Source: Oscillatoriales cyanobacterium PMM_0080 (GTDB lineage Bacteria; Cyanobacteriota; Cyanobacteriia; Cyanobacteriales; Microcoleaceae). From it: DNA of 37,842 nucleotides. Under the pieces are notes generated by a model, which worked only from the letters and a program-made list of their open reading frames with translations, made no database searches and was not told where the DNA came from. The stretch lies in contig CASBQF010000103.1 of NCBI GenBank assembly GCA_949127775.1, positions 1-37,842 of the forward strand, in the 5' to 3' direction. Positions 32,701-37,842 of this stretch are shown here, one piece after another (the stretch's first letter is position 1; every line of letters starts with the position of its first letter). A program made the position numbers and the translations under genes.

Positions 32701-33367
32701 ACAACTTTCTGACATGAAATCCAACGTAGATGCTGCGCGAGACGTGGCCTTCGGGATATTCCAATTCAGCTTCAGCGAGGGCGGTTTTCGAGCTCGGACT
32801 CCAGTGCACGGGTTTGAAGCCGCGGAAGATGTAGCCTTTGAGCACCATTTCACCGAATACACCGATTTGGGCGGCTTCGTATTCCGGCTTCAGGGTTAAA
32901 TACGGATGTTCCCAGTCGCCCCAAACACCGTAGGTTTTGAAAGAGGCGCTTTGTTGTTCGACGGTTTCCTGGGCGAAGGCGGCGGCTTTGCGACGGAGTT
33001 CGATCGGGGTAAGATTGAGCCGATCGGCTGATTTCATGTTTTGCAATACCTTAAGTTCGATCGGCAATCCGTGACAATCCCAACCGGGGACATAGCGAAC
33101 TTTTTTGCCGCAAAGCATTTGATAGCGGTTGATGAAATCTTTGAGGATTTTGTTGAGGGCGTGGCCGATGTGGAGTTGGCCATTAGCGTAGGGCGGGCCA
33201 TCGTGGAGGATGAACAAATCGCCCGGATTATCCTGAGAAAGTCGATCGTAGATATGTTCATCTGCCCAAAACTGTTGCAATTCCGGTTCCCGTTTGACCG
33301 CGTTGGCGCGCATTTCAAACTTGGTTTTGGGCAAATTTACGCTGTCTTTGTAAGATTTAGCTTCCAT
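29780..33367 (-). CDS. ileS: Isoleucyl-tRNA synthetase with CAAD membrane domain
   Basis: 1195 residues, against ~960 in most bacteria. HIGH motif at 66-69, KMSKS at 610-614, editing (CP1) domain between, and a C-terminal Zn site C1164-x2-C1167 ... C1184-x2-C1187 are all intact. Residues about 888-1105 are an extra segment with two TM helices (about 967-984 and 1003-1022, TEYQKAIVTIGLLGSVLLTG, FEVIGFLFTLWFVFRNLLF), inserted between the anticodon-binding part and the Zn finger. This is the CAAD domain, known from several cyanobacterial aminoacyl-tRNA synthetases, where it anchors the enzyme to thylakoid membranes. The ATG at 33367 gives the normal start. Confidence 0.96.
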   Translation of the reverse strand: MEAKSYKDSVNLPKTKFEMRANAVKREPELQQFWADEHIYDRLSQDNPGDLFILHDGPPYANGQLHIGHALNKILKDFINRYQMLCGKKVRYVPGWDCHGLPIELKVLQNMKSADRLNLTPIELRRKAAAFAQETVEQQSASFKTYGVWGDWEHPYLTLKPEYEAAQIGVFGEMVLKGYIFRGFKPVHWSPSSKTALAEAELEYPEGHVSRSIYVGFHVRKLSKALQSKLKRYMPSLWAAIWTTTPWTIPANLAIAVNPELDYAVVEPPANSNIAQQFMLVAVDAVDRLSATLNTDLKILATFKGKDLEGCIYKHPLFDRESPIIAGGDYITADSGTGLVHTAPGHGQEDFIVGKRCGLPVLTPVDESGNFTAEAGVFAGLNVLGTGNGAVIDALAEANCLIKEEAYPHSYPYDWRTKKPTIFRATEQWFASVAGFRDEALKAISSVNWIPAQGENRITAMVGDRSDWCISRQRTWGVPIPVFYDEETNEPLLNAETIAYVQAIVADKGSDAWWEMPIAELLPESYRNNGRTYRKGTDTMDVWFDSGSSWAAVAKGRSELNYPADMYLEGSDQHRGWFQSSLLTSVATNGVAPYKTVLTHGFVLDEKGRKMSKSEGNVVDPALVIKEYGADVLRLWVSSVDYSADVPLGKNILKQQSDVYRKIRNTAKFLLGNLHDFDPAKDAVAYEDLPELDRYMLHRMGEVFAEVKDAFDNFQFSRFFQTVQNFCTVDLSSFYLDIAKDRLYISATDAHRRRSCQTVIAIAVENLAKAIAPVLCHMAEDIWQYIPYPTSHKSVFESGWVELDAKWHNPELATRWQYLRQVRGEVNKVLEQARTEKAIGSSLEAKVLLYVPDVAKRAQLEALNPSSEGLMDYVRSQNAIIELAAAEKAKAIQDQQEEKAASVAKVLTVKTIDDAVETVANRNQPSEVIEYAPVTEPSASEWQELLDESAQFLTDLPEYMGNFFTEYQKAIVTIGLLGSVLLTGRITMAVLDTINQVPMLGELFEVIGFLFTLWFVFRNLLFAENRQEIAAQVELLMLDVAGNDEAVVFPQQQPIVMEVPEKVLVELQPIAIPSTAAAEKAFVKAPEMPKTKSIALDKQSEILANITLMPDSAKASNAVDELRYLFITSEVELVESSLAMQGLPYSYESPELAIGVVKADGHKCDRCWNYSTHVGESIEHPLICERCVSAVDGKF

Positions 33368-33632
33368 TTTTGTGAAACGTTTTTTGTAGTTAGTTGTTAG
33401 TAGTTAGCGGTTAATTGAGAGTTGATATCAAGTCGGGTTAAATAATCATAATTAGTTTGTAGTGAGGACTTTAGTCCTCTCTCGTCCTTGAAGAGCTGAC
33501 AACCAGATATTCCAGTATAGGCGATCGCCCGCACATTCGATCAAAGCAAATCCGTAAAGTACCCTCTCCTCTCCAACTCTGCGCCCTCTGCGGCCTCTGT
33601 GGTTAAAAAATCATTCATAAATCCAGGTTACG
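33368..33632. other. Gene-free gap upstream of ileS with repeat fragments
   Basis: Contains one arm of the GTAGTGAGGACTTTAGTCCTC repeat (33459-33480), and a CTCTGCGCCCTCTGCGGCCT segment at about 33574, a sequence type common in cyanobacterial spacers. No gene is seen. Confidence 0.5.
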
Positions 33633-34217
33633 CTACCGAGTCAACCAACTGAACATTTGACCAACAGTCAGATTCAAGGATTCAGCGAAAGGTGGAACAG
33701 GGATGCGATCGCCCGGTTGTTCAAAAAATGCTATCGTGCGATCCTCTGCGAGGGCTTCGCTAACGGCAAAATAGACAAACACCAGTTCTTCTTCCGGGTC
33801 AATCACCCAGCCCATCTGAGTTCCGTGGGCGAGACAGTGGAGAATATTGCGGACGACTTTGGTTTGACTTTGGTCAGGGGAGAGGATTTCGATCGTCCAG
33901 TCAGGGGCGATCGCGAAAACGTTAGCTACTTCGCCGTTCTCGTCGCGAGGAATCCGTTCCCAGCTAAGGACTGCGAGGTCGGGTACAGTCGATCGACCGC
34001 CAAAGGTACAGCGCAATTCTGGATAGGCACGGGCGATGCGTTGGGGTTTGAGTACCCGGTTGATGTCGCCACCCAAATCGCTTTGAATCGTGCTGTGTTT
34101 TCCTTGCGGCATAGGTTTCTGGATAATTTGACCATCGATGAATTCGCTGGCTGGTTTGGTTTCCGGCCATTTGAGAAATTCATCGAGAGTCAAAGGTTTA
34201 GTGCCGGTTTGAACCAT
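33633..34217 (-). CDS. Uma2/DUF820 family putative endonuclease
   Basis: 194 residues. LTLDEFLKWPETKPASEFID is the typical start, then LRCTFGGRSTVPDLAVLSW, PDWTIEILSPDQSQ and VRNILHCLAHGTQMGWVIDP, with the PD-(D/E)XK residues D (PDLAV) and E (WTIEILS). These proteins are abundant in cyanobacteria and of unknown function. No partner gene is evident. Confidence 0.88.
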   Translation of the reverse strand: MVQTGTKPLTLDEFLKWPETKPASEFIDGQIIQKPMPQGKHSTIQSDLGGDINRVLKPQRIARAYPELRCTFGGRSTVPDLAVLSWERIPRDENGEVANVFAIAPDWTIEILSPDQSQTKVVRNILHCLAHGTQMGWVIDPEEELVFVYFAVSEALAEDRTIAFFEQPGDRIPVPPFAESLNLTVGQMFSWLTR

Positions 34218-34262
34218 TGTTTTAATTTGATTTAAGTTTAATTTGTATTAGCCGAAATGAGC

Positions 34263-34317
34263 AGACGGCAGTGCCGTGTCCCTACCATAATATTGTAGGG
34301 ACACGGCACTGCCGTCT
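34263..34317. repeat. Long perfect hairpin
   Basis: A 23-base perfect inverted repeat (34263-34285 and 34295-34317; arm begins AGACGGCAGTGCCGTGTC) with a 9-base AT-rich loop. No T tract follows either side. It lies between the Uma2 gene's upstream region and the Npun_F0494-like gene and is probably a dispersed element. Confidence 0.8.
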
Positions 34318-34338
34318 CCTCTATCATCTCCCTCGTGT

Positions 34339-34749
34339 TCATAAAAACAATCCGAACCCGCGGCTAACCGTATTTCCGATGCGATCGCACAATGACGCAT
34401 TCGGCACTCCCTGTCCTTCCCCTTCCCATTTTTCCACAAGTTGGCGGCCCAGGGGCGTGAGGCGAAAACTATCAGTAATCCCTTGTCCATCTACTTCCCG
34501 CCGCAGTACACCAACTTGGATCAGCCATAGCAGGGAGTTTTCGGCTGTAAGTTCGGCTACGGGCGATCGGGTGAAACCGCTTTCAACACCAGAATTTGAG
34601 GCGATCGTTGTCAGGAAAACACTGGTTTCACGGATGGTCTGAAAGAAGTGTAATTGAAAAGGGCTGCACCGGATCGCGCGATCGGCTCTTTTTACCGTGC
34701 GATCGGGATAACTAATAGATTTAAACGCTTCCGATGGGATAAAAGTCAT
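34339..34749 (-). CDS. Npun_F0494-like conserved cyanobacterial protein
   Basis: 136 residues. YPDRTVKRADRAIRCSPFQL near the start, then LLWLIQVGVLRREVDGQGIT and FRLTPLGRQLVEKWEGEGQG, recognised as the Npun_F0494 type, a conserved cyanobacterial family of unknown function. The last 25 residues (PNASLCDRIGNTVSRG) may be an unconserved tail. Confidence 0.65.
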   Translation of the reverse strand: MTFIPSEAFKSISYPDRTVKRADRAIRCSPFQLHFFQTIRETSVFLTTIASNSGVESGFTRSPVAELTAENSLLWLIQVGVLRREVDGQGITDSFRLTPLGRQLVEKWEGEGQGVPNASLCDRIGNTVSRGFGLFL

Positions 34750-34945
34750 TGATTTGGTTCTGAATAGGTAGTATATTTTTAATTGTTACCTATTTAGAGT
34801 CAAAGTGGACTTTTGAAAATCATACCAAGTTCAGAAGAAGTAGACTAAGCTTAACGAACTTAGAAATAAAGAAAGATTATGCCTTTACCAAAAGTACCTA
34901 AAAAAATCTTGCCCAAGTTAACCTCATTTTTCTTGTCGAAGGTTT

Positions 34946-35212
34946 TTAGGTATAAACTTTTCTTAGTTCATAAGTATCTGAGGCTTCCGTATCTTCTAAA
35001 GTCAAAAATTCGTGTAATTCATTGATAGCCAGAGGGCTAAGATAAATATCTGATTCAGCTTCATAAACTTCGGAAAATGATTGAATAGCTTGTTTGAGTT
35101 TATCGATGGATTGTTCGGGAGTATTGCCTTGTACCACCAAGCCATTCTCCAAACACAAACCTACCCAATAATCAGCACTTTTTTTGAAAATTACAGTGTA
35201 GAAGTCAATCAT
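34946..35212 (-). CDS. HicB-like protein without HicA partner
   Basis: 88 residues starting MIDFYTVIFKKSADYWVGLC, then GLVVQGNTPEQSIDKLKQAI, the HicB RNase H-like fold pattern. No C-terminal DNA-binding helix is obvious after IYLSPLAINELHEFL. No HicA gene is seen on either side. The upstream segment 35261-35314 resembles that of the ATPase gene. Confidence 0.6.
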   Translation of the reverse strand: MIDFYTVIFKKSADYWVGLCLENGLVVQGNTPEQSIDKLKQAIQSFSEVYEAESDIYLSPLAINELHEFLTLEDTEASDTYELRKVYT

Positions 35213-35260
35213 ATCTTAACTTAGCAAATTAATTTCAATTAGATCATCAAATTTGTAAGA

Positions 35261-35314
35261 TACACCGACAATCTAACACGCGATCGTCCGCCAGTCAAGG
35301 CATAAAATAATGCC
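35261..35314. repeat. Direct repeat left of the ATPase/TOPRIM module
   Basis: TACACCGACAATCTAACACG ... GTCAAGGCATAAAATAATGCC matches CACACCGATAATTTAACACG ... GTCAAGACCGAAAATAAGCC at 37282-37334 at roughly three quarters of positions (aligned by eye), in the same orientation. Both stand upstream of a minus-strand gene at similar distance (about 40-50 bp). Confidence 0.6.
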
Positions 35315-35332
35315 ATCGATACTAGAGTTAAT

Positions 35333-36046
35333 TTACTCAACCAAAAAACTGTCTATCTCGCCAATAAAACTTTTGAGTTGCTGGACACGACTGACTAAAT
35401 CCAAATACAAAAATTCATAATCCAGATAATTAATAATCTCTTGAGATAGTTTTTCACTTTTGTCATACTTACCACCTATTAACTGATAAATGTCATCTAA
35501 ATCTTGACTGGGATGTAGTCTTTGTTCAATATCAATATTTCTCAAATCGAAACCTAATTCTTCCAGGATAAAATCAGGAGTTAAACGATTATCTAATTTC
35601 TCAAAATAATGCCATTCTGCTAAAAACCACGCTTCTATTTCCATCACAGCTAAATTTATAGAAATTGGAATCCCCATTTTCTGCAAAGGCTTCAAAAATC
35701 CTCTGATTCCTTTTTCTACTTCTCCCTTTTTCTCTAAAGGTAGTGGGTATAAATCTCTAAGTCCTAAAATCTTTTCATAGCCGTTCTTAGTTAAACTTTT
35801 ATGCTGTTTTCTGATATCAGAAAGTACCTGAGAATCACAATCACAATTATATAAAAGCACAAAAAAAGGAGCGTCTTGTACTATACTCGGTTTAAGTGGT
35901 TGAATTCTACGATTAGTTTTGCCACCTTGAAATTTATAAGTTTCAATAGATATCTTTTTATATCCAGCAATTTCCTGAAATAACTTTTCAACAAAAATCT
36001 GTTCTGTTTGTCCTTCTACAAAACAAGCTATTTTCTTTTGGGTCAT
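35333..36046 (-). CDS. TOPRIM-type protein (DUF4276-like)
   Basis: 237 residues. KKIACFVEGQTEQIFVEKLF holds the TOPRIM Glu (E11) and FFVLLYNCDCDS the D-x-D pair (D69, D71). Further, INLAVMEIEAWFLAEWHYFE is a DUF4276 signature. TOPRIM proteins next to AAA15/OLD-type ATPases are effectors of several phage defence systems. It follows the ATPase gene by 9 bases on the same strand. Confidence 0.72.
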   Translation of the reverse strand: MTQKKIACFVEGQTEQIFVEKLFQEIAGYKKISIETYKFQGGKTNRRIQPLKPSIVQDAPFFVLLYNCDCDSQVLSDIRKQHKSLTKNGYEKILGLRDLYPLPLEKKGEVEKGIRGFLKPLQKMGIPISINLAVMEIEAWFLAEWHYFEKLDNRLTPDFILEELGFDLRNIDIEQRLHPSQDLDDIYQLIGGKYDKSEKLSQEIINYLDYEFLYLDLVSRVQQLKSFIGEIDSFLVE

Positions 36047-36055
36047 AATCTCTGC

Positions 36056-37240
36056 TTAATCTGATGTTTTTTCTAAAAGAAACTCACTGGTGAATAAGTC
36101 AAAGTTATTAAGTCCAATAAACTTAAATTCTTCAATCTTATCGCGTGAATTAGACATATTATGTAATTTTGCACTACCAGGAGTTCGCTCAATAACCGAC
36201 CAATATTCTATCGGAACACCATTCATAATAAACTCATCATTGGTAGTCATAATCAGTTGAACTAATCCTGTCTCAGCTTTCTCAATTAGAATTTTAATTA
36301 TAGCAGAAGACCTCTGATAATCTAACCCTTCTCCAATATCATCAATCACAATACAACTAGGCTTACTTGCTAGTAAAGAGTAATTGATTTGAATAAATAA
36401 TGATAAGGCTCGAAACATTCCTTGTGACATTTCTGATTGTTCTGTGACAAAATTCAAATCTTCTTCTTTGACATATATAAATTCTGGCAGACCATCTGCA
36501 TCTAGAGTGTTACAAGTGGAAAGATCGCGTTCTATTGCTGATGGTATTTTTGTGCCTATATCTGATAAATTATAACCTATCTCTTTCATGTCACTGATAA
36601 TTACTTGGATAAACTTATCCCCAATTTCCTGTTTCCCAACCTGAAAAATACTGACAACAGAGTTATAGCTTTTTAGTTCCCTTTTATTGTCTGATAATTT
36701 TATCGTAGGGTATGACATCAAAGCCATGAAATTCTTACCTAATTGTGTTCCAAACTCATAAAATCTTAGCGAGTTAGACCACTCATATAACTTTTCTAAA
36801 AAGGGATGCTGAATAGAGTCTCTGCGCTTCACTGCTGCAAGTTCTGCTTTGGGAGTTTGAAACTTGATTTTTTGGTTGAGTTCCTTAGCGAAGATAGTAC
36901 CTTCACCCGATCTATCCCGCTCTAACAACAGCGGTTGATTGCCCTCACCATACATAATTAACTTTTCTTGAACGACAAGACCTTTCTCTATTTTTAATAT
37001 ATATTCTGTTTTGGATTCAGGTCGATCGATATCAAAGTACAAATGCCATTGATCATTATGTCCCTCAATATTATTATCTGATAAAAGCTGTGATAAGAGA
37101 TGTATTGATTTGACAATTCTGGATTTGCCGCTCGCGTTTTTGCCGACCATTAAGTTGACTTGACTTAATCGACATTCTTCTATTCGCCATTCATTAGGCA
37201 ATCCTTTATTAGACACATATTGAAGAATGTCTAGTTTCAT
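36056..37240 (-). CDS. AAA15/21-type ATPase (OLD-like) of a two-gene module
   Basis: 394 residues from MKLDILQYVSNKGLPNEWRI at 37240; the frame runs back 46 codons through unlike sequence. Walker A GKNASGKS at 33-40, ABC-like signature SQGM at 272-275, Walker B CIVIDDIGEG with D300/D301, D-loop at 304-307, and TTND at 332-335. ATPases of this kind serve as sensors in OLD, Gabija, and PARIS. It lacks its own TOPRIM domain, which the next gene supplies. Confidence 0.82.
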   Translation of the reverse strand: MKLDILQYVSNKGLPNEWRIEECRLSQVNLMVGKNASGKSRIVKSIHLLSQLLSDNNIEGHNDQWHLYFDIDRPESKTEYILKIEKGLVVQEKLIMYGEGNQPLLLERDRSGEGTIFAKELNQKIKFQTPKAELAAVKRRDSIQHPFLEKLYEWSNSLRFYEFGTQLGKNFMALMSYPTIKLSDNKRELKSYNSVVSIFQVGKQEIGDKFIQVIISDMKEIGYNLSDIGTKIPSAIERDLSTCNTLDADGLPEFIYVKEEDLNFVTEQSEMSQGMFRALSLFIQINYSLLASKPSCIVIDDIGEGLDYQRSSAIIKILIEKAETGLVQLIMTTNDEFIMNGVPIEYWSVIERTPGSAKLHNMSNSRDKIEEFKFIGLNNFDLFTSEFLLEKTSD

Positions 37241-37281
37241 AAATTTGTTACTGTATTTTGATTGATAAATGGTGAAATAAC

Positions 37282-37334
37282 ACACCGATAATTTAACACG
37301 CCATCGCCCACAAGTCAAGACCGAAAATAAGCCA
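37282..37334. repeat. Direct repeat right of the ATPase/TOPRIM module
   Basis: Counterpart of 35261-35314 in the same orientation. It begins 42 bases upstream of the ATPase start. Promoter-like similarity between the two is possible. Confidence 0.6.
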
Positions 37335-37419
37335 GCCGAACTATTTGAAAGCGCGAATTTTCCGCTTCCCATACTCAATTACGAATCTAAATATAAGACA
37401 ATACGGTTCACTTAAGACC

Positions 37420-37498
37420 GATCCTCCCTAACCCCCCTTAAAAAAGGGGGAAGAATGCTCTCAAAGTCCCCCTTTTTTAAGGGGGATTTAGGGGGATC
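37420..37498. repeat. CCCCCTTAAG-type palindromic repeat, inverted copy
   Basis: GATCCTCCCTAACCCCCC and GGGGGATTTAGGGGGATC form outer arms; the hairpins CCCCTTAAAAAAGGGGG and CCCCCTTTTTTAAGGGGG are inside. It is in the opposite orientation to 29613-29707. Confidence 0.8.
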
Positions 37499-37605
37499 TC
37501 CGGGCATAAATAGTGTTAAGTAAACTGTATTGAAATATAAGAGATTGACGCTAGTAGCCCAAAATCAATTAAAATACATTTATAAATCCCCAGAAACACA
37601 AAACT

Positions 37606-37842
37606 ATGACATTACCAGTTGGGTGCGCTGCCCCTCAATTCACCGCCAAAGACACGAACGGCAAAACAGTATCCCTCTCCGAATTTGCGGGTAAAACCGT
37701 CATCTTGTATTTCTACCCCAAAGATGACACCCCTGGCTGCACCAGACAAGCCCAAAGCTTCAAAGCAGCCCATGAAGAATACAAAGGTAAAGATATTGTA
37801 GTTCTCGGTGTCAGCCGCGACAACGAAGAATCGCACCAAAAG
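37606..37842 (+). CDS. PrxQ/Bcp-type peroxiredoxin, cut by window end
   Basis: 79 codons to the window edge, no stop yet. MTLPVGCAAPQFTAKDTNGK, then VILYFYPKDDTPGCTRQAQS holds the peroxidatic Cys in TPGCTR, and VVLGVSRDNEESH follows as expected. PrxQ reduces hydroperoxides. The usual second Cys five residues after the first (TPGCTxExC) is Gln here. A different Cys downstream could exist beyond the edge. About half of the ~145-155-residue protein is visible. Confidence 0.88.
   Translation, partial: MTLPVGCAAPQFTAKDTNGKTVSLSEFAGKTVILYFYPKDDTPGCTRQAQSFKAAHEEYKGKDIVVLGVSRDNEESHQK

Noticed and set aside
34879-35007. Plus-strand frame starting MPLPKVPKK that superficially recalls a HicA start
   Set aside because: The rest does not follow the HicA pattern, and most of it is antisense to the HicB-like gene.
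37241-37378. 46-codon extension of the ATPase gene
   Set aside because: It crosses the direct repeat and shows no protein-like conservation; ATPases of this type start just before the first strand, as at 37240.
1-37842. tRNA or rRNA genes
   Set aside because: No T-arm/acceptor combination or rRNA core sequence was recognised by reading; a tRNA search program would settle it.

Overview
The window is cyanobacterial chromosome. The evidence is many copies of the HIP1 octamer GCGATCGC, short tandem heptamer repeats (CAGTTGA, GGTAATT, GGCAGAA types), and cyanobacterial markers: chlP (geranylgeranyl reductase), a CruA-type lycopene cyclase, an IleRS carrying the CAAD membrane domain, xisH/xisI, COP23-family and Npun_F0494-like proteins. 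The density of palindromic and tandem repeats suggests a filamentous Oscillatoriales-type genome (Microcoleus/Oscillatoria/Phormidium-like). That genus-level guess is inference.

Layout. 1-4.5 kb: tatD and rpsT (minus), hisD and a universal stress protein (plus). 4.6-6.5 kb: a compact three-gene operon of a STAS/GHKL ATPase, a STAS-like DUF4325-type protein and a PIN-domain nuclease, followed by a truncated antitoxin remnant and two tandem MITE-like palindromes. 6.7-11.6 kb: a surface-signalling cluster with a small membrane protein, a membrane Ser/Thr kinase, a COP23-type lipoprotein, a trypsin-TPR lipoprotein with a decayed 3' tail, and a second membrane-anchored trypsin-like protease. 11.6-13.4 kb: two pairs of small poorly characterised genes, one with a methyltransferase-like fold. 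13.4-21.3 kb: pigment and housekeeping genes (SRPBCC-like protein, chlP, a 2Fe-2S thioredoxin-like protein, a coiled-coil protein bracketed by direct repeats, cruA carrying a repeat-derived peptide). 21.3-26.8 kb: PD-(D/E)XK-like protein, M23 peptidase, PAP2 phosphatase, aspartoacylase, LysR regulator, DHFR-like reductase. 26.9-29.6 kb: xisH broken by one nonsense codon, xisI, a small secreted protein, a UDP-glucuronate-epimerase-type enzyme and two gene fragments. 29.8-33.4 kb: ileS. 33.6-37.3 kb: Uma2-type protein, Npun_F0494-like protein, HicB-like protein, and a two-gene ATPase/TOPRIM module with similar sequence at both ends. The window ends inside a PrxQ/Bcp peroxiredoxin gene.

The best candidates for an under-described system are (i) the GHKL-DUF4325-PIN operon, which looks like a partner-switching module controlling an RNase, and (ii) the AAA-ATPase/TOPRIM pair, which has the architecture of OLD/PARIS-like antiphage systems but a different TOPRIM subtype. 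The kinase/COP23/trypsin cluster is a third. Function in all three is inferred from domains and context only. No rRNA, tRNA, CRISPR array or intact transposase was seen.
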